The notes under the pieces: generated by a model
The model's input: the letters and a program-made list of their open reading frames with translations, nothing else
Told to the model about the DNA's origin: nothing
Database searches by the model: none
Shown here: one piece after another, positions 35,992-45,207 of the stretch
How the letters are laid out: each line of letters begins with the position of its first letter
How positions within the stretch are numbered: the stretch's first letter is position 1
Program-made: the position numbers and the translations under genes
DNA from: Aliiroseovarius salicola
GTDB lineage: Bacteria; Pseudomonadota; Alphaproteobacteria; Rhodobacterales; Rhodobacteraceae
Direction: 5' to 3'
DNA: 64,000 bases
Assembly: GCF_027891095.1 (NCBI RefSeq)
Contig: NZ_JAQIIO010000009.1
Location: forward strand, 56,374-120,373

Positions 35992-37363
35992 TGCTCATCA
36001 TCTGAAGATCCCGCCACCAACATCCGAGGATCAGCTCCTTTACTTCAGCCCATGTCCGATCAAAGGTCTCGCGACCGCGGACATAGGTGTCGCGGTTGAA
36101 TTCTCGATAGTCCGCCTCGTAGATCCCGTTCACCTGCTCGCCTGCTTGCCCGACCATCGCAGTCACGTCCTGCCTGTATGTGGTCATGAAATCACCAAAA
36201 TAGGCTTGGATCACATTCGCAAGATCTGTTTGTTGTGAGGCATCGAACCGGGTGATCAGAGCCCGCACGGCGTCCCATTCAAATCGTATTTCGCTTAAAC
36301 CATGCTGCCGACGAAGCGCATTCTCACCTTCTTCGATCGATGCGAAGGTGGAATACAGCATATCAAAGAACCGACCTGTCGAATCGAACTCGAGGAAGGA
36401 CGCCCCAAGCGGGATCAGCAAAATATCCGCCGCCGCAAGTGCGTTGATGGTCAAATACCCGAGGGCTGGGGGGGTATCCAGAATGATCAAGTCATATTCG
36501 GACAACAACCCTTCGTTCTCCAAAAAGCCCGTCAACGCATCCCAAAGAGGCCAGGATCGCAATTGCATGCGCCACACTGGAACCTGAAACTCCGCCCAAT
36601 AAAGGTTCAGTTGGGCCCCAATCAGATCGATATTCGGCCAGTGGGTATTTTGGATCACACGCTTGGCATCAAAATCCAACGCTTCTTTCAGCGTCTCGTC
36701 GAGGGGCAGGGTAGGTTGCCCTGCGGCTGCTCGAACCTTGTTCTCATCCTCAAGAAACTGTGCGTAGTGCTTGGCCATCAGTGGAAACGCGGTTTGCCAT
36801 TCATCTTCCACTTGCCCGCCCATGATGGAGGTCATCGATCCCTGGCTGTCCAGATCAACCACTAGGACTTTGTACCCATCAAGCGCCGCTGACATGGCGA
36901 GATGGGCTGCTGTTGAAGTCTTACCGACACCACCTTTGAAATTAGCAACGGCAAGCACCTTGGCATCCACACCTTCAGGTCGCCAAGGGCGGTATTCACG
37001 TGTTGAAACTCCCTCAGCGGCAAAGTGATCTCTCAGCGCAAGCACATCTGATAACGAGAACCATTTTGATCCACCTTCACCCTCGCCCTGTGGCAGAGAG
37101 GGGTTTTGCTTCAGGACGCGCCGAAAATGCGCTGGTGCCACGGGGATCAGGTACTTGCAGATTTCCCAGATCGAAAACCGGCGCAATCTTTTGCGACCAT
37201 CTGGAGCGTAACCTCGCTTTGCCAGATCATCTCGACCACGAGCTGCAAAGCTTGCTGCTTTTGCGAATCGTGCGGTATTTATGGGATCAGCCAGTTTTTC
37301 TGCGGCCTCTTCCGGGTTGATGTTGAAATATGGGGGAGGTGGTGTCTGAACTGCTCTTGCCAT
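35975..37363 (-). CDS. parA: Plasmid partition ATPase ParA
   Basis: 462 residues from the ATG at 37363 (MARAVQTPPPPYFN). An open frame extends 43 codons upstream, but that part covers the parS palindrome and reads unlike the family. About 130 N-terminal residues include a winged-helix-like region with FSIWEICKYLIPVAPAHFRRVL, as in type Ia/RepA-like proteins that bind their own promoter. Deviant Walker A is KGGVGKTST (143-151), then VVDLDSQGS and ILDTPPALGYLTINAL. It segregates the replicon with ParB. The gene probably autoregulates through the 37.4-37.5 kb region. Confidence 0.9.
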   Translation of the reverse strand: MARAVQTPPPPYFNINPEEAAEKLADPINTARFAKAASFAARGRDDLAKRGYAPDGRKRLRRFSIWEICKYLIPVAPAHFRRVLKQNPSLPQGEGEGGSKWFSLSDVLALRDHFAAEGVSTREYRPWRPEGVDAKVLAVANFKGGVGKTSTAAHLAMSAALDGYKVLVVDLDSQGSMTSIMGGQVEDEWQTAFPLMAKHYAQFLEDENKVRAAAGQPTLPLDETLKEALDFDAKRVIQNTHWPNIDLIGAQLNLYWAEFQVPVWRMQLRSWPLWDALTGFLENEGLLSEYDLIILDTPPALGYLTINALAAADILLIPLGASFLEFDSTGRFFDMLYSTFASIEEGENALRRQHGLSEIRFEWDAVRALITRFDASQQTDLANVIQAYFGDFMTTYRQDVTAMVGQAGEQVNGIYEADYREFNRDTYVRGRETFDRTWAEVKELILGCWWRDLQMMSSEEEA

Positions 37364-37455
37364 GGTTTTCCCAATATGTGCGCTTATTGTGCATTTATTT
37401 GGTAAACCATGTGACATGTGAATGGCAATTGAAACATGCGGACGATTTGTCACTT

Positions 37456-37472
37456 GGTTTCGCCACGAAACC
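37456..37472. promoter_or_regulatory. parS-like palindrome, copy 3 (upstream of parA)
   Basis: GGTTTCGCCACGAAACC has the same 7-base arms as copy 1; read on the other strand it differs from copy 1 at one centre base. It is 93 bases upstream of the parA ATG. Confidence 0.7.
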
Positions 37473-37675
37473 TTATTGAAAAGCCTCAACAATGCTTTCT
37501 ATTGTTTATTGTATTTAAGAGTTTTGGTGCAAAATAGTAGTTATATTACATGCGGTTAAGACAACTTAGGTATCTGCTTCCGGTATGAAAGGTCCCTGTT
37601 TGCAGGACGTCACGCACCCAAGCACGGTTCCATGGTAACCGATTCGCAGGAAGAGGGGGGGATGAGTCCGGTTTC

Positions 37676-37684
37676 TGTGGATAA
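37676..37684 (-). promoter_or_regulatory. DnaA box
   Basis: The minus strand reads TTATCCACA, the perfect DnaA box. It lies 188 bases before the preferred repB start in the candidate origin. Confidence 0.6.
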
Positions 37685-37738
37685 GTAGGGTTTTTAGGGG
37701 ATATTTCACTGTTTAAGACCCAGAGCTGTCCTGTGTTT

Positions 37739-37765
37739 GGGTTCCTTTAGTATTCAAAAGAACCC
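37739..37765. promoter_or_regulatory. Inverted repeat upstream of repB, candidate Rep operator
   Basis: GGGTTCCTTT (37739-37748) faces AAAGAACCC (37757-37765), an inverted repeat with one bulged base. The left arm's GGGTTCCT recurs at 37817-37824, just before the repB start region. Rep proteins commonly bind such repeats as dimers to repress their own gene. Confidence 0.45.
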
Positions 37766-37863
37766 GAATGCGGGATGGGGTTCGCAATTTCGGGGACCCG
37801 TCGTAGTCTTGTGCGTGGGTTCCTAACATGCGAATATGGCGCAAGTTACAAGAGGTCGAGCAG

Positions 37864-39048
37864 ATGGACCCGATTCCCAAGGATCGCCTTACTGGCGCAT
37901 TGCGACGCGATAGCGTCAAGAAGAACGTGGCTGCTATACACGTTTCCGGAAAACTGTCGCTGCTGCAACGTAAGCTGTCTAACGTTTTGTTGCTCAACGC
38001 CTATGATACGCTGACATCTCAGCCCAGCCACCGGATTGATGCGCGCACGCTGTGCACGATGATCGGGTACAATTCAAACGACTTCGATACGCTAAAGGCA
38101 TCATTGCGAGGGCTCGCTGAAACGGTTGCAGAATGGGACATGCTGGATGAGGCGGGGCGGCAGGAATGGGGAGTCTCGGCGCTCCTCTCCTATGCCAAGC
38201 TCAAAGGTGGGATCTGTGAATATGCCTATTCTCCGGCGCTGGCTGAAAAGCTGCATGACCCTAAGGTTTTTGCGCTGATCAATCTGAATATTCAGCGGCA
38301 GTTCACCGGCGGCCATGCGCTTGCGCTCTATGAAAACTGTTTCCGGTTTGTAAATACGGGGTCAACCGGCTGGTGGTCGCTGGAGATATTCCGTCGGCTG
38401 ATGGGGGTGGATGACAGCGACTATTATAAGAGCTTCAAGCACCTCAATGCCAAGATCATCAAGCCCGCAGTCGCTGAGGTGAACAAGGTCAGCGACATCA
38501 TTGTGACGCCCGAGACCCGCAAAATGGGCCGCAGCGTGACCGACATCAGGTTCCTGATCAAACGCAATCCTCAACTGACGATCCTGGACATCGATGATGG
38601 GGAAGGGGTGCGTAACACCGAAACCTATACAAGATTGGCAAGCCTCGGGGTCAGTGATCGTTTGGCGCGTCAGTGGATTGCGCAACATGGTGACAGTTAC
38701 GTCTCTGAGAAAATTGATCTGGTTGAGGCGCGGGATGGGGTAAAAAGCCCGGTGAAATACCTTTCGGCCGCGATTTCGGAGGATTATCAGCCGACAGAAG
38801 CTATGCAGGGTAGGGCGGTCACACCAAAGACGCGCGCCCGCGCTGCCAAGTTGGGCCGTGTCATGGAAGCGGTATCCGGTCGCTCTCCAACGCGCAAAGA
38901 TGCGGACCGTCGATTGTTTATGAGCCAGTTGTCAGACCCAGACGCGCGGGATGATTTTGAACGACACGGCTGGACGTCAGCCCTGAATGTCGAGGCAATA
39001 TTTGCCTTTTGGGAAGACTTGGAACCGGGTTTGTTCGACGATCTTTAA
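37864..39048 (+). CDS. repB: Plasmid replication initiator, RepB / Rep_3-type
   Basis: 394 residues from the ATG at 37864, chosen for AGAGG 9 bases upstream; an in-frame ATG at 37828 has no clear site. The segment VKKNVAAIHVSGKLSLLQRKLSNVLLLNAYDTL at the N-terminus and the two winged-helix-like regions after it match initiators of the Rep_3 superfamily. The protein would bind the origin upstream and recruit DnaA and helicase. Rhodobacterales plasmids carry RepA, RepB, RepABC or DnaA-like replicases with parAB; the exact compatibility group needs a tree. A strong terminator follows. Confidence 0.85.
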   Translation: MDPIPKDRLTGALRRDSVKKNVAAIHVSGKLSLLQRKLSNVLLLNAYDTLTSQPSHRIDARTLCTMIGYNSNDFDTLKASLRGLAETVAEWDMLDEAGRQEWGVSALLSYAKLKGGICEYAYSPALAEKLHDPKVFALINLNIQRQFTGGHALALYENCFRFVNTGSTGWWSLEIFRRLMGVDDSDYYKSFKHLNAKIIKPAVAEVNKVSDIIVTPETRKMGRSVTDIRFLIKRNPQLTILDIDDGEGVRNTETYTRLASLGVSDRLARQWIAQHGDSYVSEKIDLVEARDGVKSPVKYLSAAISEDYQPTEAMQGRAVTPKTRARAAKLGRVMEAVSGRSPTRKDADRRLFMSQLSDPDARDDFERHGWTSALNVEAIFAFWEDLEPGLFDDL

Positions 39049-39055
39049 AGAATAG

Positions 39056-39087
39056 AAGGTCTCTAACCGCTAAGTTAGAGACCTTTT
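39056..39087 (+). terminator. Terminator of repB
   Basis: A perfect 12-bp stem, AAGGTCTCTAAC (39056-39067) with GTTAGAGACCTT (39074-39085), has a 6-base loop and four T from 39084. It also shields the convergent AraC-type gene. Confidence 0.88.
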
Positions 39088-39108
39088 CCTGAGGCTGGGA
39101 GGGCATCC

Positions 39109-40098
39109 TCAGGCGGCATTTGCTGTGTAGGAAGATTGGCGCAATGCACAGGGAGTTATGTCATAGGCAGTTCGGAACCACCTGGTGAGGTTCGATGTGG
39201 CGCCAAACCCTGTTGCAATCGAGATCTCTCGCAAAGGCATGCTGGTTAACGTGATCAGTTGATGCGCGCGCTCCAGGCGAAGGTTGCGATAAACGGTGAG
39301 CGGCGTTTCCGACGTCAGATCCATGAAGCGCCGTTGCAATTGGCGGGAAGAGATATTGTGGCGCTCAGCCAGTTCTTCGATTGGCAGAGGATGTTCAAGC
39401 TCGGTTAGCATCGTCTCTAACGCTGCGCAGACAAGCCGGTCACCGCCGGATTTCTGGCGGATCGTCAGCGCGAAACGGCTCTGCATCCGTTCCAGTCCGG
39501 TATCAAGACCAACATAATCGCCCACGGCACCGGCGACGTATTCGCCGTGACGACGTGCAAAAAGTTCCAGCAACAGGGAAAGAGCGGCAAAACTGCTGAT
39601 TGCGCTGTCAATGCGCCCCGAGCTTGCATATTTGCGGCCCGTGTTGTCGCTGATCAGTCCCTCTTCTTCGGCAGCTGCTAGGAAATTCGGATGAATTGCG
39701 AGTGGTAGATCCATTGCTTGTCCGGGTTGGCACATCAAAAAGATGGCTCCGCCGACCAAAATGGAGCGATTTGCCAGACGCAGGATCTGTTGGGCGCGCC
39801 CTCGCTCTTCACGTGAAAAAGACCAGCGCGATCGGATATCCCCGAGAAACAGCACAGAACGGTCGCGCCAATACAACGGATCGCTCGTGTGGCTTTCGGA
39901 AAGTGTGTGTGTTTCGACCACATAGAGACTGTTTGGCGCCAGATCGTTGGCGGCCGTGAACAGATCGATGAACATCTGTGTACTGGCCGCGCTGGCCGTG
40001 TCAGGCAGAATGATGTTCACCCGGTGCATCGTTAGATGCGGGGCTGTCAGAGGCGCTGTTCCGTTTTGCGCGGAAATGGCGGGGGAAATCTGGTTCAT
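39109..40098 (-). CDS. AraC-family regulator with GlxA-like (DJ-1/PfpI) N-terminal domain
   Basis: 329 residues from the ATG at 40098, which has GGAGGAGA 6-8 bases upstream. The first 190 residues form a glutamine-amidotransferase-like domain as in GlxA, GbdR and SouR. The C-terminal AraC domain carries two helix-turn-helix units (EELAERHNISSRQLQRRFMDLTSETPL and LREISIATGFGATSNLTRWFRTAYDITP). GlxA-type regulators often control glycine betaine, sarcosine or glycine catabolism. It lies 66 bases after gcvP on the same strand, so it may be co-transcribed and control the gcv genes (inference). Confidence 0.87.
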   Translation of the reverse strand: MNQISPAISAQNGTAPLTAPHLTMHRVNIILPDTASAASTQMFIDLFTAANDLAPNSLYVVETHTLSESHTSDPLYWRDRSVLFLGDIRSRWSFSREERGRAQQILRLANRSILVGGAIFLMCQPGQAMDLPLAIHPNFLAAAEEEGLISDNTGRKYASSGRIDSAISSFAALSLLLELFARRHGEYVAGAVGDYVGLDTGLERMQSRFALTIRQKSGGDRLVCAALETMLTELEHPLPIEELAERHNISSRQLQRRFMDLTSETPLTVYRNLRLERAHQLITLTSMPLREISIATGFGATSNLTRWFRTAYDITPCALRQSSYTANAA

Positions 40099-40164
40099 GA
40101 GAGCTCTCCTCCTGCGGTGGGTCATGCCCCGCCGGTGACCGGCGGGGCAGGGGGCTTTCGTGGC

Positions 40165-43023
40165 TTACTCAGCCGCGTCTTCATAGGCCTCCATCGGAGG
40201 GCAGGTGCAGATCAGGTTCCGGTCGCCATAGGCGTTGTCGACGCGGTTTACAGGGGACCAGTATTTGTCCACGCCCAGCGAACCGGCCGGGAAACAGGCC
40301 TCTTCGCGGGTGTAGGGGCGGTCCCATTCGCCAACCAGATCGCGCACGGTGTGTGGTGCGTTCTTCAGCGGGTTGTTTTCGGCGTCGATCTTACCGTCGA
40401 TGATATCCTGCGCCTCGCCACGGATCGAGATCATTGCATCGCAGAAGCGATCCAGCTCGTCCTTTGGCTCCGACTCGGTTGGCTCCACCATCAGCGTGCC
40501 CGCCACCGGCCAGGACATGGTCGGGGCGTGGAAGCCCGAATCGACCAGACGTTTAGCGACGTCATCCACAGTCACGTGACCGGCCTCATCCAACGGGCGG
40601 GTGTCGAGGATGCATTCATGCGCCACACGGCCCGTTTCCGAGGTGTAGAGGATCGGATAGCTTTCTTTCAGACGGGCAGCGATATAGTTGGCGTTCAGGA
40701 TTGCCACTTTCGTCGCTTGCGTCAGACCTTCACCACCCATCAAGAGCACATAGGCCCAGGACACTGGCAAGATCGAAGGTGAACCGAACGGTGCTGCCGA
40801 AACTGGGCCGATTGCATCGTTCAGCTCCGGGTGACCTGGCAGGTAGGGCTCAAGATGCGCACGCACACCAATTGGACCCATGCCGGGGCCGCCGCCGCCA
40901 TGCGGGATGCAGAAGGTCTTGTGCAGGTTCAGGTGCGATACGTCACCGCCGATCTTACCCGGCTGGGCCAGACCCACCATAGCGTTCATATTGGCGCCGT
41001 CGATATAGACCTGACCACCGTGATCATGAGTGATCTGGCAAACCTTTTGCACGGTTTCTTCGAATACACCATGGGTCGAGGGATAGGTGATCATGCAAGC
41101 GGCAAGCTGTTCCGAGTGTTCGGTCGCTTTTGCTTTGAAATCAGCTACATCGATGTTGCCGTCTTCATCCGCTTTCACCGGCACAACCTTGTAACCCACC
41201 ATCTGTGCAGTGGCCGGGTTGGTGCCGTGGGCCGAGGTCGGGATCAGGCACACATTGCGGTGCCCTTCGCCGCGGGACTCGTGGTAGTTGCGGATGGTCA
41301 AGAGACCCGCGTATTCGCCCTGCGCACCCGAGTTCGGCTGCATCGAAATCGCGTCATAACCGGTGATCTGGCAGAGTTTATCTGACAGGTCGGTGATCAT
41401 CTCTTTATAACCAAGTGCCTGATCTTCCGGCACAAACGGGTGCAGGTTGGAAAATTCAGGCCAGGTGACCGGGATCATTTCGATCGTGGCGTTGAGCTTC
41501 ATGGTGCAGGACCCGAGCGGGATCATGGCACGGTCAAGCGCAAGGTCACGGTCGGCCAGACGACGCATGTAGCGGGTGATTTCCGCCTCGGCCCGGTTCT
41601 TGTGGAAGATCGGGTGGGTCAGATACTCGGTTTCACGCAGCGCATAATCGGGCAGGCGATAGGCGCGGTTGGCCACACTGTCATCTTCTTTCTCGATGCC
41701 AAAGGCACCCCAGACGGCCTCGATGGTTTCAGCGCGGGTCTGTTCGTCGAGCGAGATGCCAATGCGGTCGTTGCCAACAGCGCGCAGGTTCACGCCACGG
41801 GCAACGGCCGCTTCCATGACGGTTTTCTGCAGCGGACCGACCTTGATGGTGATCGTGTCAAAGAACACTTTCGGATCCACTTTGAACCCATGCTCTTCCA
41901 GACCGGCGGCGAGGCGCGAGGCCTTGCGGTGGACCGACTGAGCGATTGCCTTGATCCCATCGGGGCCATGATAAACCGCATACATAGATGCCATGACAGC
42001 CAGCAGGGCCTGAGCGGTGCAGACGTTCGAGTTGGCTTTTTCACGACGGATGTGCTGTTCGCGGGTCTGCAGGGCAAGGCGATAGGCCTTGTTGCCTCGG
42101 CTATCAATCGACACTCCGATGATCCGGCCCGGCATCGAGCGTTTCAGCTTGTCTGTGGTCGCCATATAGGCGGCGTGCGGGCCACCATAGCCCATCGGCA
42201 CACCAAAGCGTTGGGTCGAACCGATCGCAATGTCGGCCCCCATCTCACCCGGGGACTTCAGCAGCGCCAGTGCCAGGATGTCAGCGGCGACGATTGCAAT
42301 GCCCTTGTGTTCGTGCAGGGCGGCGATTTCGGCGGAATAGTCACGGACATGGCCATAGGTGCCCGGATACTGGAAGATCGCGCCGAAATAAGCGCCGGGT
42401 TCCAGCTCGGACGGGTCAGCGACGGTTACATCAACCCCCAGCGGCTTGGCGCGGGTCTTGATCACCTCGATGGTCTGGGCGTGGCAATTGCGGTCGACGA
42501 AGAAGGCCGCAGCATTCGACTTCGACTTGCTGCCGCGTTTGGCCATCGCCATGGCTTCAGCGGCTGCGGTGGCTTCATCCAAGAGCGACGCGTTGGCCAC
42601 GGGAAGCCCGGTGAAATCCGACACCATGGTCTGGAAATTCAGAAGTGCTTCTAGGCGACCTTGGGAAATTTCGGGCTGGTAGGGTGTGTAGGCGGTGTAC
42701 CAGGCCGGGTTTTCCAGAATGTTGCGCAGGATCGGGGCAGGGGTGGTGGTGCCGTAATAGCCCTGACCGATCAGCGAGGTCAGAACCTTGTTCTTATTGG
42801 CAATTTCTTTCATGTGGAAAAGCGCGTCGCGCTCGGTCATCGCGTCGCCCCAATCAAGCGCCTCTTTCTGGCGAATGGCGGGCGGCACGGTGGCGTCGAT
42901 AAGCTCATCAAGCGTCTTGAAGCCAATCACCTTCAACATGTCGGCCATCTCTTGCGGAGAGGGGCCGATATGGCGGCGGTTTGCGAAATCATAGGCTTCG
43001 TAGTCGGTCAGTTTGAAGGCCAT
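40165..43023 (-). CDS. gcvP: Glycine dehydrogenase (decarboxylating), P-protein
   Basis: 952 residues from the ATG at 43023, which has AAAGGA 8 bases upstream; a longer frame to 43068 has no such support. This is the homodimeric, fused P-protein that decarboxylates glycine and passes the aminomethyl group to lipoyl-GcvH. The N-terminal half holds [15 protein letters not shown]; the PLP lysine is in [23 protein letters not shown] in the C-terminal half. Last of gcvT-gcvH-gcvP. Confidence 0.96.
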   Translation of the reverse strand: MAFKLTDYEAYDFANRRHIGPSPQEMADMLKVIGFKTLDELIDATVPPAIRQKEALDWGDAMTERDALFHMKEIANKNKVLTSLIGQGYYGTTTPAPILRNILENPAWYTAYTPYQPEISQGRLEALLNFQTMVSDFTGLPVANASLLDEATAAAEAMAMAKRGSKSKSNAAAFFVDRNCHAQTIEVIKTRAKPLGVDVTVADPSELEPGAYFGAIFQYPGTYGHVRDYSAEIAALHEHKGIAIVAADILALALLKSPGEMGADIAIGSTQRFGVPMGYGGPHAAYMATTDKLKRSMPGRIIGVSIDSRGNKAYRLALQTREQHIRREKANSNVCTAQALLAVMASMYAVYHGPDGIKAIAQSVHRKASRLAAGLEEHGFKVDPKVFFDTITIKVGPLQKTVMEAAVARGVNLRAVGNDRIGISLDEQTRAETIEAVWGAFGIEKEDDSVANRAYRLPDYALRETEYLTHPIFHKNRAEAEITRYMRRLADRDLALDRAMIPLGSCTMKLNATIEMIPVTWPEFSNLHPFVPEDQALGYKEMITDLSDKLCQITGYDAISMQPNSGAQGEYAGLLTIRNYHESRGEGHRNVCLIPTSAHGTNPATAQMVGYKVVPVKADEDGNIDVADFKAKATEHSEQLAACMITYPSTHGVFEETVQKVCQITHDHGGQVYIDGANMNAMVGLAQPGKIGGDVSHLNLHKTFCIPHGGGGPGMGPIGVRAHLEPYLPGHPELNDAIGPVSAAPFGSPSILPVSWAYVLLMGGEGLTQATKVAILNANYIAARLKESYPILYTSETGRVAHECILDTRPLDEAGHVTVDDVAKRLVDSGFHAPTMSWPVAGTLMVEPTESEPKDELDRFCDAMISIRGEAQDIIDGKIDAENNPLKNAPHTVRDLVGEWDRPYTREEACFPAGSLGVDKYWSPVNRVDNAYGDRNLICTCPPMEAYEDAAE

Positions 43024-43099
43024 GCTGAGATCCTTTGCGTGGGGTGTTTCCCCGCCAGAGTGAAACATGACCGGCAGGGGATAAGTGACGGCGGTAAGA

Positions 43100-43465
43100 T
43101 TAGCCGATGAAAGCTTTATAGCCGTCCAGATCCATCAGATCATCCAGCTGAGAGGCGTCGGCGAGCTTGATCTTGTAGATCCAGGCGTTGCTTTCCGGGC
43201 TTTCGTTCAGCGAACCGGGATTGCCTTCGAGGTCTTCGTTCACCTCAACCACTGTGCCATCGACCGGGGCGTAGATTTCCGACGCGGCTTTCACGGATTC
43301 GATCACGCCGATCTCGTCGCCCTTTTCAAATTCGTCATCAGCTTCTTTCTGCTCGATGAACACAACTTCGCCCAGCTGATCTGCGGCGTGTTGGGTGATG
43401 CCGATGGTGGCCACGTCACCTTCAACGGTCAGCCATTCATGTTCTTCGGAATAATAGGTGGTCAT
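43100..43465 (-). CDS. gcvH: Glycine cleavage system H protein
   Basis: 121 residues; the lipoyl-carrying lysine is Lys59 in [19 protein letters not shown], the canonical ESVKA motif. It begins with the typical YYSEEHEWL. It shuttles the aminomethyl group from GcvP to GcvT. The protein is strongly acidic. It lies 78 bases after gcvT and 76 before gcvP. Confidence 0.96.
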   Translation of the reverse strand: MTTYYSEEHEWLTVEGDVATIGITQHAADQLGEVVFIEQKEADDEFEKGDEIGVIESVKAASEIYAPVDGTVVEVNEDLEGNPGSLNESPESNAWIYKIKLADASQLDDLMDLDGYKAFIG

Positions 43466-43543
43466 TGTGACACTCCTTGGGATCTTGATTTTCTGTGTCG
43501 CGCAAATTGGTCTGAAAACCGCCTTGCACTATTCGGATTGCAC

Positions 43544-44641
43544 TTAGCGTTTGTAATTCTGCTGGACGAAGGGAAGGGCTACGACCTCGGCCGGTTGCAC
43601 CTTGCCGCGGATGATTAGGTTCACCTTTTCACCCGCGTCTCCATGTCCTTTGGCAACATAGCCCATGGCGACCGGGCCGCCAACGGTGGGGCCAAAGCCA
43701 CCCGAGGTGATTTCGCCGATAGTATTACCATCAAGGTCTTGAATTTCCACGTGTTGACGGGCCGGGGCGCGGCCTTCGGGCTTGATGCCGACGAGTTTCT
43801 TGGCGGCACCTTCGGCCAGCTCGCGTTGCACGCGATCAGCCCCCGGGAAACCACCTTCTTCCTTGCGGCGTTTCTCGATGGCCCAGCTTAGGGAGGCTTC
43901 GATCGGCGAGGTGGAGTTGTCGATGTCATTGCCATAGAGGCAGAGACCCGCTTCGAGGCGTAGGCTGTCGCGTGCACCCAGACCGGCCGGTTCGCAATCC
44001 TCATGGGCAAGGAAGGCACGGGCCACGGCTTCGGCCTTGTCTTCCGGGATCGAGATTTCATAGCCATCTTCGCCGGTATACCCCAGACGCGAAATGCGGC
44101 ATTCGACACCATTGATGTCGGCAACAGTGGTTTCCATGAATTTCATGTCACGGGCGGCAGGGCAAAGCTCGCCCACCACGTCTTCGGCTTTAGGGCCTTG
44201 CACGGCAACCAGCGCGCGGTCGAAGATCTCGGTCACTTCGACGCCGTCCAGATTGGCCTTCATGTGCGGGATGTCCTGATGACGCATCGATGCGTTCACC
44301 ACGACAAAGAAATGATCTCCGGCATTCGAGACGATCAGGTCGTCCATGATGCCGCCTTCGGGGTTGGTGAAGAAACCGTAGCGCGCCTTGCCCTCTTTCA
44401 GGGTGGCATAGGCCTGCGGGCAGATGGTCTCGAGCTTTTCGCCGAGGTTTTCGCCTGTCAGGATCACCTGACCCATGTGGCTCACGTCAAAAAGCGCTGC
44501 TTTTTCACGGCAATGTTTGTGTTCACCCATGATCCCCATCGGGTATTGCACAGGCATGTCCCAGCCGGCGAAATCAACCATCTTGCCGCCAAGTTCCACA
44601 TGCAGGTCGTAAAGCGGGGTGCGTTTGGGGGCATCAGTCAT
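43544..44641 (-). CDS. gcvT: Aminomethyltransferase, glycine cleavage T protein
   Basis: 365 residues that transfer the C1 unit from aminomethyl-lipoyl-GcvH to tetrahydrofolate, releasing ammonia. Characteristic stretches are RTPLYDLHVELGGKMVDFAGWDMPVQY, ALFDVSHMGQ and the GYTGEDGYEI segment with the folate-contacting residues, and the C-terminal GEITSGGFGPTVGGPVAMGYV. First of the three gcv genes, 90 bases after the universal stress protein gene, in a gap that contains a 9-bp hairpin. Confidence 0.96.
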   Translation of the reverse strand: MTDAPKRTPLYDLHVELGGKMVDFAGWDMPVQYPMGIMGEHKHCREKAALFDVSHMGQVILTGENLGEKLETICPQAYATLKEGKARYGFFTNPEGGIMDDLIVSNAGDHFFVVVNASMRHQDIPHMKANLDGVEVTEIFDRALVAVQGPKAEDVVGELCPAARDMKFMETTVADINGVECRISRLGYTGEDGYEISIPEDKAEAVARAFLAHEDCEPAGLGARDSLRLEAGLCLYGNDIDNSTSPIEASLSWAIEKRRKEEGGFPGADRVQRELAEGAAKKLVGIKPEGRAPARQHVEIQDLDGNTIGEITSGGFGPTVGGPVAMGYVAKGHGDAGEKVNLIIRGKVQPAEVVALPFVQQNYKR

Positions 44642-44698
44642 TTCAGTGCCTTTCCTTATGCGATGGCGGAGATCCCGCCGGGTTATCTGGTGTTGGAG

Positions 44699-44721
44699 AG
44701 AGTGCCGTGTACCGGCACTCT
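44699..44721. other. Hairpin between usp and gcvT
   Basis: AGAGTGCCG (44699-44707) pairs perfectly with CGGCACTCT (44713-44721) around a 5-base loop. On the minus strand no T-run follows. It could be a weak terminator, a processing site, or part of the gcv leader. The glycine riboswitch core was not seen. Confidence 0.45.
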
Positions 44722-44731
44722 TAGGTTTTAA

Positions 44732-45145
44732 TTAATCGCGAACCACAGTCACAGTGCAGTGGGCATTGCGCACCACGCGCGCCAGGTTCGGGCCGATTTC
44801 ATAATTCGGGAAATCGCCTTTGGACGAGGCAATGATGATAAGGTCAAAGCCTTCTTTATGGGCCAGCTTTAGAATTTCGCGGTACACGCTGCCTTGTTCG
44901 ATGTGAATCGGCACATGGGCTGCATCATTTGCGGCAAAGATTGCTTCGATCTTGCCACGAACATAGTCCTTTGCACCAGACCCATACCCTTCGGGCAGAT
45001 TCGGAAGCTGGATAATTTCCGGAACAACCTCAACGGCATGCAGTTCTGCACCGTAGAATTTTGCCTGTTCCAGAGCCAGCGGCAACGCTTTTTTCCAAGA
45101 CCGATCATCGGTGTGGTCAATCGTCAGGAGAATTTTAGTAGCCAT
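44732..45145 (-). CDS. Universal stress protein (UspA family)
   Basis: 137 residues from the ATG at 45145. GGAG lies 8 bases before it but only 2 before the alternative ATG at 45151. UspA fold with TKILLTIDHTDDRSWKKALPLALEQAKF at the N-terminus. The usual ATP-loop G-x2-G-x9-G is degenerate (SSKGDFPNYEIGPNLARVV), so nucleotide binding is uncertain. The position between the glycine symporter and gcvT on the same strand suggests co-expression. Confidence 0.85.
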   Translation of the reverse strand: MATKILLTIDHTDDRSWKKALPLALEQAKFYGAELHAVEVVPEIIQLPNLPEGYGSGAKDYVRGKIEAIFAANDAAHVPIHIEQGSVYREILKLAHKEGFDLIIIASSKGDFPNYEIGPNLARVVRNAHCTVTVVRD

Positions 45146-45176
45146 CTTCATATCTCCGTATGAAATGTGGGAGAAA

Positions 45177-45197
45177 GGGGGCCGGGTTGCGGCCCCC
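45177..45197 (-). other. Hairpin between the symporter gene and usp
   Basis: GGGGGCC (45177-45183) pairs with GGCCCCC (45191-45197) around a 7-base loop. Three T follow on the minus strand. Partial terminator or intercistronic stabiliser. Confidence 0.45.
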
Positions 45198-45207
45198 CGG
45201 TTTTGGC

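Larger units (their letters stand above)
37364..37863. other. Gene-free 500-base region between parA and repB, candidate replication origin
   Basis: No gene is supported here. The left half (37364-37560) is clearly AT-rich for the window (e.g. around 37495-37550). It holds parS-like copy 3. The right half carries a perfect DnaA box (37676), a 27-base imperfect inverted repeat (37739) and repeats of GGGTTCCT at 37739 and 37817. Such a mix is expected of a Rep-dependent origin plus the divergent parA and repB promoters. No long iteron array is visible. Confidence 0.55.

Noticed and set aside
34730..39108. Mobile element or integration junction around the rep-par module
   Set aside because: No transposase, integrase, tRNA or flanking direct repeat was seen; the module looks native to the replicon.
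41440..42654. Long open frame (404 codons) on the plus strand opposite gcvP
   Set aside because: It lies fully antisense to a textbook gcvP, has a composition set by the codon pattern of that gene, and shows no recognisable domain or ribosome-binding site.
44642..44731. Possible glycine riboswitch before gcvT
   Set aside because: A good hairpin is present, but the conserved aptamer core segments were not recognised. A covariance search would be decisive.
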